A DNA stretch of 64,000 bases from Megamonas funiformis. Its GTDB lineage: Bacteria; Bacillota; Negativicutes; Selenomonadales; Selenomonadaceae. Position 1 is the first letter of the stretch. Each line of letters begins with the position of its first letter. The notes beneath the pieces were generated by a model. The model was not told where the DNA came from and ran no database searches. It saw only the letters and a program-made list of their open reading frames with translations. Positions 25,843 to 36,447 of this stretch are shown piece after piece. A program made the position numbers and the translations under genes. The stretch spans positions 2,431,292 to 2,495,291 of the forward strand of contig NZ_CP048627.1 of NCBI RefSeq assembly GCF_010669225.1. Reading direction: 5' to 3'.

Positions 25843-27152
25843 CTTGCACTTCTCACTTTATCCATTTCATTGAAAATAGCTTTTTTATATTCTTGAGCTA
25901 AGATTATTTTTTCTCTATCTATATTTTGTTGTACATTATTTGCTAATTGAGCAAAATCTATATCGTATTTTTTATGTTGTGCATTTTCATCATCATGGAT
26001 TTTATTAACTGCTCTTTTAGCAAAGACCAATCCTTCTAATAATGAATTACTAGCTAATCTATTTGCTCCATGAACTCCATTACAACTTGTTTCACCAACG
26101 GCATATAGATTGTTCATTGTAGTTTTGCTGTATTTATCTACATGGATACCACCCATATAATAATGCTGTGCTGGTACAATCGGTATCCATTGTTTAGTTA
26201 CATCAAAACCTTCTTCAAGACATTTTTCATAGATATGAGGAAAATGATTTAAAATCACATCTTTACCAAGAACTGTCATATCTAACCAAACATAAGGCAT
26301 ATTGTCTTTTGCCATTTGTTTTTTGATTTCTGCTGTCATTAAATCTCTAGGCAAAACTTCATTTGCAAAACGTTTTCCATCTTTGCCATATAATTTTGCT
26401 CCTTCACCTCTTACCGATTCAGATATCAAAAAGCTTCTACCTGGCTTATTTGTATATAATGAAGTTGGATGAATTTGCACATAATCTGGATTTTCAAGTT
26501 TTATATTATGGCGAAGTGCTATCGCTATAGCATCACCTGTCAAATGAGGATAATTTGTGGAATGTTCATATAATCCACCTATACCACCACTAGCTAAAAT
26601 TGTATTATCTGCTTCAATGGTCAAATACTCATCATTTTTATCCTTAGCCAAAATACCAAAACAAGTATTATCTTGTTCAATTAAATCTAACATAGTGACA
26701 TATTCTAAAATATGTACATTAGGTAATTTCTGTACTGCTTTTAATAAATTTCTAGTGATTTCTTTACCTGTGATATCTTCATGAAATAAAATTCTAGCTT
26801 TAGAATGACAACCTTCTCTTGTATAATTTAATTCACCATTTTCTTGTCTAGCAAAATCTACACCATAGCCAATCAATTCATTTATGACTTCACGAGAAGA
26901 ACGTATCATTATATCTACAGACTCTCTTCTATTTTCATAATGACCAGCTTTCAATGTATCTTCCATGAAGCTATTATAATCATTTTCATCCCTTAAGACA
27001 CAAATACCACCTTGTGCTAAGAAAGAATCACTATTTTCTACAGCATCTTTTGTTATCATCAATATATTTTTATCACTAGGACAATGTAGTGCTGCAAATA
27101 AGCCACTAGCACCAGTACCTACAATCAATATATCTGTTTTATAATTTTGCAT
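25839..27152 (-). CDS. nadB: L-aspartate oxidase
   Basis: NadB is an FAD enzyme that oxidises L-aspartate to iminoaspartate, the first step of de novo NAD synthesis. The 437-residue protein starts with the FAD-binding strand TDILIVGTGASGLFAAL (residues 5-21). It contains REGCHSKARILFHEDITGKEI, VLPRDLMTAEI, PAQHYYMGGIHVD and ETSCNGVHGANRLASNSLLEGLV, characteristic of the succinate dehydrogenase/aspartate oxidase family. It is about 100 residues shorter than E. coli NadB because the C-terminal helical domain is reduced. In an anaerobe, fumarate is a likely electron acceptor (inference). Confidence 0.95.
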   Translation of the reverse strand: MQNYKTDILIVGTGASGLFAALHCPSDKNILMITKDAVENSDSFLAQGGICVLRDENDYNSFMEDTLKAGHYENRRESVDIMIRSSREVINELIGYGVDFARQENGELNYTREGCHSKARILFHEDITGKEITRNLLKAVQKLPNVHILEYVTMLDLIEQDNTCFGILAKDKNDEYLTIEADNTILASGGIGGLYEHSTNYPHLTGDAIAIALRHNIKLENPDYVQIHPTSLYTNKPGRSFLISESVRGEGAKLYGKDGKRFANEVLPRDLMTAEIKKQMAKDNMPYVWLDMTVLGKDVILNHFPHIYEKCLEEGFDVTKQWIPIVPAQHYYMGGIHVDKYSKTTMNNLYAVGETSCNGVHGANRLASNSLLEGLVFAKRAVNKIHDDENAQHKKYDIDFAQLANNVQQNIDREKIILAQEYKKAIFNEMDKVRSAR

Positions 27153-27165
27153 ATTTACACCTTCA

Positions 27166-28074
27166 TTATTTTGCTAATTCTAACATTTTTTCAAGTGGTT
27201 TCATCGCTTTGATACTTAACTCTTCATCAACTTCTACCACATATCTTTCATTCACTAAGCTATCTTTAACTTTCGTTAAAGTAACTTTTTTCATGTCATC
27301 ACAATATTGTCTAGGTATTGCTGGCAAAAATAACTTATCTGGATTTTTTTGTTTCAATTCATACATAACACCATTTTCTGTACCAATGATGAACTCTTTT
27401 GCCTCAGAATTAGTGGCAAACTTTATAATTTCTGATGTACTGCCTACAAAATCAGCTAAATTCGTTACTTCTTCACTACACTCTGGATGAACTAAAAACA
27501 ACGCATTTGGATGTGCTCTTTTCGTTTCAATCACTAAATTTACACTTATTTTTCTATGTATTGGACAATAACCATCATTGCAGATAATATTCTTTTCAGG
27601 AACTTTGCTCGCTACATATGCTCCTAAGTTACCATCTGGAATGAAGAAAATATTTTTATTTGATAATTTTTTCACAATCTCAACTGCGTTAGAAGAAGTT
27701 ACACAAACATCAGAGACTGCTTTTAATTCAGCTGTAGAATTTATATAACAAACTACTGCTAAATCTTCGATTTGTTCACGCATTTTTTTTACTTTAGCAA
27801 CACTTGCCATATGTGCCATTGCACAATCTGCATATCTATCTGGCAATAATACTTTCTTTTTAGGATTTAAAATTTTTGCACTTTCACCCATGAAAGATAC
27901 TCCTGCAAATACAATTAAATCAGCACCAATATTTTTCGCAATCTTACTTAAATAAAAAGAATCTCCTATATAATCTGCGACTTCTTGAACATCATCAGGA
28001 ACATAATAATGTGCTAATATCACAGCATTTTTTTCTTTTTTTAATTGCTCTATTTCTTCTTTTAAAGACAACAT
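27166..28074 (-). CDS. nadA: Quinolinate synthase A
   Basis: NadA condenses iminoaspartate with dihydroxyacetone phosphate to quinolinate using a [4Fe-4S] cluster. The roughly 302 residues carry the short-form family motifs: ILAHYYVPDDVQEVADYIGDS near the N-terminus, FAGVSFMGESAKIL, the ligand Cys in DRYADCAMA, HPECSEEV and IGTENGVMY. ATG 28074 follows AGGAG by eight bases. A TTG directly upstream is in frame but less well placed. It is the first gene of nadABC-niaP, divergent from addB. Confidence 0.96.
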   Translation of the reverse strand: MLSLKEEIEQLKKEKNAVILAHYYVPDDVQEVADYIGDSFYLSKIAKNIGADLIVFAGVSFMGESAKILNPKKKVLLPDRYADCAMAHMASVAKVKKMREQIEDLAVVCYINSTAELKAVSDVCVTSSNAVEIVKKLSNKNIFFIPDGNLGAYVASKVPEKNIICNDGYCPIHRKISVNLVIETKRAHPNALFLVHPECSEEVTNLADFVGSTSEIIKFATNSEAKEFIIGTENGVMYELKQKNPDKLFLPAIPRQYCDDMKKVTLTKVKDSLVNERYVVEVDEELSIKAMKPLEKMLELAK

Positions 28075-28128
28075 CAAGATTTCTCCTTCACAGAATATTT
28101 TTTGATATTATACATCAATTATTAACAG

Positions 28129-28140
28129 CTGACAAGACAG
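28129..28140. promoter_or_regulatory. Possible NiaR-type operator upstream of nadA
   Basis: CTGACAAGACAG lies 55 bases before nadA in the divergent nadA/addB region. It differs by one base from TGTCAAGACA, the core I recall for the niacin-responsive repressor NiaR of Firmicutes. One copy only and recalled from memory, so tentative. Confidence 0.3.
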
Positions 28141-28266
28141 TAATATATACAAATATTTTTCACATGTCAATAAGAAGTCGTTTTTACTGCTAAATGAAGC
28201 GGTGATTTTATTCGATTATGATATAATTAAGCCAATATATTTTTGATAAATTTGTGAGGTAATCTT

Positions 28267-31200
28267 ATGTTAGAATTCATCATTGGCAGAGCAGGAAGTG
28301 GTAAAACCACAGCTTGTTTAAATGCCATTAAAGAAAAATTAATCCATTCACCAACAGGGAAACCTCTAGTTATATTATTGCCTGACCATATGACTTTTGC
28401 GATTGAACGTCAATTAGCTTTGGAATTAAAAGATTATGGCGGTTTTACTAGAGCTTATGTCTTAGGCATGAGCAGACTTGCCTATCAAGTATTAATGCGT
28501 TGCGGTGGGATACTCCATCCACATCTCAATGAAATCGGTAAGGAATTATTATTATCTAGAGTTTTAAGTTCTACAAAACTCTCTATCTTAGCCAAGGCTG
28601 CTCGCCAACATCATTTCACAGCTTCTGTATCACAAATCATTGAAGAATTCAAAACTTCTGGTATCAGCGTTACTACTTTGCAAGATATTTTAGCGCTTAT
28701 TGATAATGATTCACTCAAACAAAAATTGAGCGATTTGACTTCTATTTACGCTGGTCTTGATGAACAGATGGCTGGTCGTTATCACGATAGCGAAGATATG
28801 ATGGAACTTGCGATCAAAAAATTACCTGAATGTACATGGCTTCAAGATGCTGAAATCTGGATAGATGGTTTTGATGCTTTCAATCCTCAACATTTTCGCG
28901 TAGTCGAACAATTATTAGCATTAGCCAGTGATATTCATTTAACGTTATGCATCAATAATTTAAATGATATTGAACATGAAGCACCTACTGCTTTATTTCA
29001 TCGCCAATTCAATGTATTTCAACAGATAAATAATATGACTAAAAAATTAGCTATACCTACAAAGATAACTACACTTACAGCAAATCACCGCCATAAACAA
29101 CAAGATTTAGCCTTTATCGAAGAGCAATTATTTAAATTTCCTTTGACGAAAAGAAATTATACTGGCGGTCTTCAAATAGTCGAAGCACCTAACCGCCGTT
29201 TGGAATGTGAAGCTGTCGCCTGTGATATTTTGCGTCTATGTCACGAAGAAAATTATCGCCATTATGATATCGGTATTTTAATCCGCAGTAGTGAAGATTA
29301 TAGCGAATTATTGCAAGCTGTCTTGAATGATTTTAATATTCCTTATTTCAGCGATAGTAAGCGACAAACTGCTCATCATCCTCTAGCTGAATTAATCCGC
29401 TCTAGTCTAGAATCTATTTCTACATGGCAATATGAACCATTATTTCGAGCTTTTAAGACTGATTTCTTCAATGATAAATATTTGCAAACGCTTAAAAATC
29501 TCGAAGAAAATACAGATGAAATAAATTTAAATTTGACAGAACAAAAAGCTATCGCTCGTAAAGCTATTGATAAATTAGAAAATTACGTCTTGGCTTTTGG
29601 TATTCGCGGTCGCAATCGCTGGTGTGAAGAAAGCGATTGGCGTTTTTCTCATCATAAACAGATTGACTCTATGGGTACAGATCTGGAAGAAGAAGCTAAT
29701 TTCACTGCTATAAATCTAACTAGACGCAGTTTAGTCGCTCCTTTAGAAAAATTCTACACTGCTTGCCAAAATTCGCAGACTATCGAAGAATATACGCTTG
29801 CCCTATATGATTTTCTGCTTGATTTACAAATACCGACTCAATTGCAATTATGGGAAAAAATAGCCCAAGAACAAAATGATATTGCCCTTGCCAAAGAACA
29901 TCATCAAATCTGGGATAATATCATTGAATTGATGGATCAATTAGTGCAGACATGTGGCAAAGATTATATCAATCTTGAAAATTATTTAAAATTAATCAAT
30001 GATGGCTTAGATAGTATCCAGATTGCTTTAATACCACCTGGCTATGATTATGTTACACTTGCACCATTTGAGCATAATACTTTAAACAACAAGAAAGCTA
30101 TTTATATTTTAGGTGCTAATGAAAAAATCATGCCTCGCCATAGTAAAACAGAAGGTATCTTAAGTGATGCTGAACGTTTATTGATGGCAAGTCTAGGGCT
30201 GAATATCTCTAGCGGTACAATGGAAGATAATTTTGCCGAAAGATATCTTCTCTACAAAGGCTTTTCCTTAGCTACAGATTATCTTTGGGTATCCTATGCT
30301 CTAGCTGACGGTGAAGGAGCTGGACTGAATAAATCCATCTTGATAACTAGATTGCAAAAGATTTTGCCTAAAGCAAAGTTCACAGCCATTCCTCTAGATA
30401 AAATAATCTCTTATCCAAGTGATTTTACGCTAGAAGAAAATCCTTTAGATAGCTCATTTGCGATAAAGACCATGCAAGTATCTTCAACAAGAAAGACACT
30501 TAGCCATTTGACTTCCGCTCTTCGCCAAGCTCGTGATGGTGAAGATTTAGCGTCATTTTGGCAAGATGTCTATAATTATCTCTTAACTGCTGATGTGCCT
30601 TTATCTACAGCACTACAAAGTATTTTCGCCCAAGCACCAAAACCTGTATTGCCATCTGATTTAGCTAGTAAATTATATACGAAACGCAAAACACTTCGTG
30701 GCAGTGTAACACGCTTTGAACAATTCTTTAATTGCCCATTCAAACATTTTGCTCATTATGCTCTAAATCTACAAGAACGCAAAGAATTTAAATTTGCCGC
30801 TCCAGATTTAGGAATTTTACTCCATGCCATCATGCACCAATTCGGAGAAATCCTCGTGAAGCGACAAATATCATGGCAAGATGTAACTCATGAACAATGT
30901 CAACAAATCTGCAAACAAATCATCAAGACAATTGCTCCTAAATTGCAAAATGAAATTCTCTTAAGCTCCAATCGCTATAGACATCTTTTGCAAAGAATTG
31001 AGCAATTATCCATTGATTCTTTGATGCGTCTAGTGGAATTTGCCAAACACAGTGAATTTTCACCTAAAGCTTTAGAGCAAGATTTCGGTGCTAATAGCTC
31101 CATGCCTCCTTTATTATTCACAGATGAAGATAATCACAAAATAGAAATCATTGGACAGATTGACCGCATTGATTTTAATGATAATTACTATCTAGTCATT

Positions 31201-31839
31201 GACTATAAATCAGGCAATGCTTTTATTAATCTACTACAAGTATATTATGGCTTGAAATTACAGCTTTTGACTTATCTTTTAGTAGCTCAAAATACTACTT
31301 TGCAATTATATAATATGGAAAATGCCATTCCTGCTGGTATTTTATATTGCTTTTTAAAAACACCTGTCATCACAGGTACTAATAAATTATCCGTTCAACA
31401 AATTAAAACAGAAATTGAAAAGAAAATGCGTATGCCAGGCTGGGTACTAGCAGATCCAGAAATCATCAAAAAAATTGATGACTCTTCTAATTTTATCAAA
31501 GTGCGTTTAAATAAAAATCAAGATGATGTCTCCGCTCAAAGTCGTTCCTATGTAAAAACAGCAGAAGAATTCGATTTATTGATGAAACATATCGAAAATA
31601 CTTTAAAAGAAGCTGGCAGTGAAATTTTAAAGGGCAATGCTGATATCGCACCGTATAAATTAAAAGATGAAACGGCTTGCAAATACTGTCCATATATCGC
31701 CATCTGTCGTTTTGATAAATATATCTCCGGCTATAATTATCGAGAGATAAATCAACTCAATGACGAAGAAATCATTGAAAAATTAAAACAGAAAGAAGGA
31801 TTTTCATGCCTTGGTCAGCACAGCAACAACAATCTATAA
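28267..31839 (+). CDS. addB: AddB, helicase-nuclease subunit B of the AddAB recombination complex
   Basis: AddB partners AddA to process double-strand breaks for RecA loading. The 1190 residues include an N-terminal P-loop GRAGSGKTT (7-15), a degenerate helicase core, and a C-terminal RecB-type nuclease with GQIDRIDF and VIDYKSG. The [4Fe-4S] Cys residues sit around the nuclease: FNCPFKHF near 825 and CKYCPYIAIC near 1140. GAGGTAATCTT precedes ATG 28267, and a TATAAT at 28222 is a plausible -10. The 3' end overlaps addA by 34 bp. It lacks any sign of frame damage. Confidence 0.95.
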   Translation: MLEFIIGRAGSGKTTACLNAIKEKLIHSPTGKPLVILLPDHMTFAIERQLALELKDYGGFTRAYVLGMSRLAYQVLMRCGGILHPHLNEIGKELLLSRVLSSTKLSILAKAARQHHFTASVSQIIEEFKTSGISVTTLQDILALIDNDSLKQKLSDLTSIYAGLDEQMAGRYHDSEDMMELAIKKLPECTWLQDAEIWIDGFDAFNPQHFRVVEQLLALASDIHLTLCINNLNDIEHEAPTALFHRQFNVFQQINNMTKKLAIPTKITTLTANHRHKQQDLAFIEEQLFKFPLTKRNYTGGLQIVEAPNRRLECEAVACDILRLCHEENYRHYDIGILIRSSEDYSELLQAVLNDFNIPYFSDSKRQTAHHPLAELIRSSLESISTWQYEPLFRAFKTDFFNDKYLQTLKNLEENTDEINLNLTEQKAIARKAIDKLENYVLAFGIRGRNRWCEESDWRFSHHKQIDSMGTDLEEEANFTAINLTRRSLVAPLEKFYTACQNSQTIEEYTLALYDFLLDLQIPTQLQLWEKIAQEQNDIALAKEHHQIWDNIIELMDQLVQTCGKDYINLENYLKLINDGLDSIQIALIPPGYDYVTLAPFEHNTLNNKKAIYILGANEKIMPRHSKTEGILSDAERLLMASLGLNISSGTMEDNFAERYLLYKGFSLATDYLWVSYALADGEGAGLNKSILITRLQKILPKAKFTAIPLDKIISYPSDFTLEENPLDSSFAIKTMQVSSTRKTLSHLTSALRQARDGEDLASFWQDVYNYLLTADVPLSTALQSIFAQAPKPVLPSDLASKLYTKRKTLRGSVTRFEQFFNCPFKHFAHYALNLQERKEFKFAAPDLGILLHAIMHQFGEILVKRQISWQDVTHEQCQQICKQIIKTIAPKLQNEILLSSNRYRHLLQRIEQLSIDSLMRLVEFAKHSEFSPKALEQDFGANSSMPPLLFTDEDNHKIEIIGQIDRIDFNDNYYLVIDYKSGNAFINLLQVYYGLKLQLLTYLLVAQNTTLQLYNMENAIPAGILYCFLKTPVITGTNKLSVQQIKTEIEKKMRMPGWVLADPEIIKKIDDSSNFIKVRLNKNQDDVSAQSRSYVKTAEEFDLLMKHIENTLKEAGSEILKGNADIAPYKLKDETACKYCPYIAICRFDKYISGYNYREINQLNDEEIIEKLKQKEGFSCLGQHSNNNL

Positions 31840-34800
31840 ATACTTATGATAAAAATATCCTCGTAGCCGCAGCTGCTGGCTCAGGGAAAACTTCTGTATT
31901 AGTAGAGCGTGTAATTCAACGCATTGTGAATAAAACATGCGACATCAATCAAATACTTGTCGTTACTTTCACTAATGCAGCCGCAGCTGAAATGCGTGAA
32001 CGTATAGCCAGTGCCATCACAGAGAAATTATCCGATAAAGATAAAGAGCGTCAACTCGTATTATTAAACGCTTCTTCAATCTCCACACTTCATGCTTTTT
32101 GTCAAAATATCATTCGCCAATATTTCCATCAATTAGGTTTAGATCCTAAATTTCGTCTTGCTAATCCTCAAGAAATTGAATTATTAAAACTCGATGTGCT
32201 TGAAGAACTCTTTGAAACGAATTATGACAAAGATGATAATGAAGACTTTCTAGAATTTACTGACACCTATGGCAATGAACGTGGCGATGATAGCACCTAT
32301 GATATTATCTTAAAACTATATGAATACTCTCGCAGTCAGCCTTTTCCTTTACAATGGCTGAAAGCTCTACCTTCATATTTTCAAATCAATAATGCTGATG
32401 AACTCAATGATTGCCCATGGCTACAGATAATCAAAGACAATGTCAAAGATGGTTTAAATATAGCCATAGACAATAGCCAAAAGATGTATCAATTAGCTAC
32501 AGACTTAAACTTACCACCTTATGCAGATATCGCCAGTGAAGATTTAGCTTTTCTTTATGATTTAAATAACTTAATCGACACTTCATGGCAGGAATTTTTT
32601 AATTTAATCAATGAATTTAAATTTAAAGCTCTGCGAATTTCTAAAAAATTCTCTGTAAATGAAGAAGATAAAGCTACCATCTCCGCTCTTCGTGATGAAA
32701 CTAAGAAAATCATCAAGCAATTAAAAGAGCATTATTTTACGCAAACTATTGAAGATACACTCTCTGATATGCCTCAATTGTATAAACAAGCCAATAGTTT
32801 ATGTAATATAACCATAGAATTTTCTCAAGCTTTTAGTAAAGCTAAAAATGAACGCTCTTTAGTCGATTTTTCCGACCTTGAACATTTCACTTTGAAATTG
32901 CTCACTGAAGAAAATTCTACTGCTGAAAAACTGATACCTTCATCAATCGCCCAGACACTACAAGAAAAATATGTAGAAATCATGGTCGATGAATACCAAG
33001 ATACAAACGGAGTTCAAGAAGCTATTTTAAATCTAATCGCTTCACGCACTAAACCAAATTTATTTTTTGTCGGCGATGTAAAACAAAGCATTTATAAATT
33101 CCGTTTAGCTGAGCCAGAATTATTCTTAGCTAAATATCATCAATATCCTCATGAAGAAGATTGTCTTCGCATTGATTTAGCCCAAAACTTCCGCAGTCGC
33201 AAGGAAATCCTTGATGGTGTCAATTTCATCTTTTCCCAAATCATGACTACAAAAGCTGGAGAATTATCTTATGGTAAAGATGAAGCCTTATACTGCGGTT
33301 TTGATTATCCTCAAAGTGAATTTTTGACTTTAAAATCACCGATTGAATTAACTTTATTGGACAAACAGCAAAAATTAACTTTAACTGATAATGACGATAG
33401 TGATAATGAAGACACTGTACAAGGCTTTCAAGCTGAAGCTAAATATATTGCTCTTCGCATAAAAGAATTGATGAATAAACAGCCCCTTGTCTTTGATAAA
33501 CATACAAAGACTTATCGCCCTATAAAATGGAAAGATATCGTTATCCTACTGCGTTCTGTTCAAGATAAAGCTAAGATATTAGCTGATGTACTTCGCGAAG
33601 ATAATATTCCTGTATATGCCACTATTGAAACGGGATATTTCCAAGAAACAGAAGTTCGCATCATGCTTTCATTATTGCAAATAATCGACAATCCGCAACA
33701 AGATATACCACTGACTGCGATTTTATACTCACCTATATTTAATTTCACCGTTGAAGATTTAGCTCATATCCGCCTCATCAATCCACAATTAAATATGTAT
33801 GAAACTTTATTATTCATGACATCTATTAATGAGCTACAAGAACAATTACTCCCTGTAGATAAAAAAGTATTTGCTAAATTGCAGATTAAAGTAAATGATT
33901 TTCTAACTAAATTGCATTATTGGCGAGATTATGCTCGCAGTCATAGCGTACCTGAATTAATTTGGTTATTGCTCAATGATACAGGATATTATGATTATGT
34001 AGGTGGCTTACCTGAAGGCTCTGTACGCCAAGCAAATTTAAGAGCGCTCTATGATCGAGCTTTCAATTATGAGCAAACTTCTTTCCGCGGTCTTTTCCGC
34101 TTCTTGCGTTTTATCCATAAAATGCAACATATGGGAAATGATTTAGCCGTAGCTAGAAATCTAAGTGATAGTGAAGATGTAGTACGTATCATGAGTATTC
34201 ATAAGAGCAAAGGTCTTGAATTTCCTTTAGTAATTCTTGCTGATATCGGCAAACAATTCAATCTCAAAGATGTTCAAGAAAGTGTTCTCTTTCATAAAAA
34301 ACTCGGCTTAGGTCTTTATGTAAATGATGTCAAACATCACTATCGCTATCAAAATTTATCTCGCCAGGCTATCATTCAACAAATCGTCAAAGAGTATAAA
34401 GCAGAAGAAATGCGTATATTATATGTAGCTATGACTAGAGCTCGTGAAAAACTCATACTCACTGGTACTGTTCGCAATATGGAAAAATTTGCTCAATATG
34501 CTTGTTCTCAATTGCAAACAACGACAAAAACTCTACCTGATTATTTCATCATGCAGGCAAAATCATATTTAGATTGGCTAGCTCCTACTATTGCTCGCCA
34601 TAAAGACGGCTTAGTCTTACGTCAATCAGCTACAAATGAAAGTGCTGTTTTATTAGATGATCCTTCACAATGGCAAATTTCCCTAATCAACTCATTAGAT
34701 GTCACAGATAAAACTATAATTTCCACTGTAAACGAAGATATCATCAATAAAGTAAAAAAATTACAGCCATTGCCAGCTACAAAGCAAAAAGACAATATTG

Positions 34801-35486
34801 ATAAATTATTGAATTGGTCTTATCCTCATCAAGAGGCATTATCCATTCCAGCAAAGTTATCCGTTACTGAAATCAAACAGCAATTTGCTTCAACCGATTA
34901 TGCTCCTCAAGATGATAATGCTCAAACGCTATTTGAGGAAACTAGTTTTAAACGACCACAATTTTTACAAAAACAAACAAAAATGACTGCTACAGAATAC
35001 GGTAGTTTGATGCATACAGTGATGCAACATTTAGATTTCCACGGAGATTTATCCGATAAAGGCATATTAGCCCAACTCCAAAATTTAGCTGATAGAGAAA
35101 TAATCGATAAACAGCATATAAATAAAATCTACCGCAAAAATATCCGTGAATTTTTATTTTCACCGCTAGGCATGCGTATTCAAAAAGCAAAATCACTGCA
35201 AAGAGAATTAGCTTTTAACCGCATGATTAATGCTCAAATTTATTATCCTCAAGCCGAAGATAATGATACTATCTTTATCCAAGGTATTATCGACTTATTA
35301 GTAGAAGAAGATGATGGCTTGATTTTATTGGACTATAAAACAGATAATTGCACACAAACAGAAGCTAAGGCAAAATATGCCATGCAAATAGAACTTTATG
35401 CTCAAGCAGCCAGTGAAATCATGCGAAAACCGATTAAAGAAAAATATCTCTATCTTTTTCATGATGCTAGCTTGATAAAAATGTAG
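31806..35486 (+). CDS. addA: AddA, helicase-nuclease subunit A
   Basis: AddA is the SF1A (UvrD-like) 3'-5' helicase and second nuclease of AddAB. The 1226 residues show Walker A AAAGSGKTSVLVERV (about 17-32), ITVVTFTNAAAAEMRER-type motif Ia, DEYQDTNGVQ (motif II), GDVKQSIYKFR (motif III), a late helicase motif MSIHKSKGLEFPLV, and VAMTRAREKL (motif VI). The C-terminal nuclease has LVEEDDGLILLDYKTDN. It starts inside addB at an ATG behind AAGGA, so expression is coupled. Together with addB it is a full, intact pair, the Firmicute counterpart of RecBCD. Confidence 0.96.
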   Translation: MPWSAQQQQSINTYDKNILVAAAAGSGKTSVLVERVIQRIVNKTCDINQILVVTFTNAAAAEMRERIASAITEKLSDKDKERQLVLLNASSISTLHAFCQNIIRQYFHQLGLDPKFRLANPQEIELLKLDVLEELFETNYDKDDNEDFLEFTDTYGNERGDDSTYDIILKLYEYSRSQPFPLQWLKALPSYFQINNADELNDCPWLQIIKDNVKDGLNIAIDNSQKMYQLATDLNLPPYADIASEDLAFLYDLNNLIDTSWQEFFNLINEFKFKALRISKKFSVNEEDKATISALRDETKKIIKQLKEHYFTQTIEDTLSDMPQLYKQANSLCNITIEFSQAFSKAKNERSLVDFSDLEHFTLKLLTEENSTAEKLIPSSIAQTLQEKYVEIMVDEYQDTNGVQEAILNLIASRTKPNLFFVGDVKQSIYKFRLAEPELFLAKYHQYPHEEDCLRIDLAQNFRSRKEILDGVNFIFSQIMTTKAGELSYGKDEALYCGFDYPQSEFLTLKSPIELTLLDKQQKLTLTDNDDSDNEDTVQGFQAEAKYIALRIKELMNKQPLVFDKHTKTYRPIKWKDIVILLRSVQDKAKILADVLREDNIPVYATIETGYFQETEVRIMLSLLQIIDNPQQDIPLTAILYSPIFNFTVEDLAHIRLINPQLNMYETLLFMTSINELQEQLLPVDKKVFAKLQIKVNDFLTKLHYWRDYARSHSVPELIWLLLNDTGYYDYVGGLPEGSVRQANLRALYDRAFNYEQTSFRGLFRFLRFIHKMQHMGNDLAVARNLSDSEDVVRIMSIHKSKGLEFPLVILADIGKQFNLKDVQESVLFHKKLGLGLYVNDVKHHYRYQNLSRQAIIQQIVKEYKAEEMRILYVAMTRAREKLILTGTVRNMEKFAQYACSQLQTTTKTLPDYFIMQAKSYLDWLAPTIARHKDGLVLRQSATNESAVLLDDPSQWQISLINSLDVTDKTIISTVNEDIINKVKKLQPLPATKQKDNIDKLLNWSYPHQEALSIPAKLSVTEIKQQFASTDYAPQDDNAQTLFEETSFKRPQFLQKQTKMTATEYGSLMHTVMQHLDFHGDLSDKGILAQLQNLADREIIDKQHINKIYRKNIREFLFSPLGMRIQKAKSLQRELAFNRMINAQIYYPQAEDNDTIFIQGIIDLLVEEDDGLILLDYKTDNCTQTEAKAKYAMQIELYAQAASEIMRKPIKEKYLYLFHDASLIKM

Positions 35487-35544
35487 CTTTAGTTATACAA
35501 TTAACTAAATCTAATAACTATAAACATATAAAAGGAGATTTTTA

Positions 35545-36357
35545 ATGTATAAATTAATAGCCCTTGATATGGACGGCACTTTATTTAATTCTGACAAACA
35601 AATCACTGATAGAACAAAAGAAACTTTGGCTCAAGCTAGAGCTTTAGGTGTAAAAATTGTCCTCGCTTCTGGTAGACCACTTGCTGGACTTCAACCACCA
35701 CTTCAAGAATTAGATTTAATTCATGAAGGCGAATATGTTTTAAGCTTCAATGGTGCTTTAATCGTTGATGCAAAAACTGGTGAAGCAGTATCTAAATGTA
35801 TTTTAAAAGGCTCAGATTATAAAAAATTATTTAAATTAGCTCAAGAATTAGGTGTGCATTGCCAAGCCTTCTCTCCTAGTCGTGGCTTAATCACTAACGA
35901 AACTAGCCAATATACAGAACATGAAGCTAGTATCAATCAAATTGATATCAATATCATCAATCCTTTAACAGATATCACAGATGAAGAAGATATCATCAAA
36001 GTTATGTTCATTGATCCACCAGAAATTTTAGATGAAGCTATCGCTAAACTTCCTACATGGATTAAAGAAGATTTCAATGTATTTAAAAGCGCTCCTTTCT
36101 TCTTAGAAATCACTCATAAAGATGTAGATAAAGGTGCTGGATTATTACATCTTGCTGATTATTTAAATATCAAACAATCCGAAACTATGGCATGTGGCGA
36201 CCAAGGCAATGATTACACTATGATTAAAGCTGCCGGTCTTGGCGTTGCTATGGAAAACGGCATTGATAAAGTAAAAGCTATCGCCGATTATGTAACTGAT
36301 ACAAACGATAATGATGGTGTAGCTAAAGCCATTGAAAAATTTGTTTTAAATAAGTAA
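35545..36357 (+). CDS. Cof-type HAD phosphatase
   Basis: This is a cytoplasmic haloacid-dehalogenase hydrolase of the Cof/YbjI group, which dephosphorylates sugar phosphates or cofactor precursors. The 270 residues have motif I DMDGTLFNS (8-16), motif II SGR near 42, a type-IIB cap in the middle, and motifs III/IV ACGDQGNDYTMI near 212-223. AAAGGAG precedes the ATG. It is alone between addA and a strong terminator, so the substrate is not indicated by context. Confidence 0.9.
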   Translation: MYKLIALDMDGTLFNSDKQITDRTKETLAQARALGVKIVLASGRPLAGLQPPLQELDLIHEGEYVLSFNGALIVDAKTGEAVSKCILKGSDYKKLFKLAQELGVHCQAFSPSRGLITNETSQYTEHEASINQIDINIINPLTDITDEEDIIKVMFIDPPEILDEAIAKLPTWIKEDFNVFKSAPFFLEITHKDVDKGAGLLHLADYLNIKQSETMACGDQGNDYTMIKAAGLGVAMENGIDKVKAIADYVTDTNDNDGVAKAIEKFVLNK

Positions 36358-36371
36358 AATAACTCAAAATA

Positions 36372-36416
36372 AATAACCCTCAACAGTTATCAATAAAACA
36401 ACTATTGAGGGTTATT
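36372..36416. terminator. Bidirectional terminator after the Cof phosphatase
   Basis: A 17-bp stem with one mismatch (36372-36388 with 36400-36416) is followed by TTTTTT on the plus strand. It separates two convergent genes. Confidence 0.85.
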
Positions 36417-36447
36417 TTTTATTAATCATTAAATTATAAATTCACAA

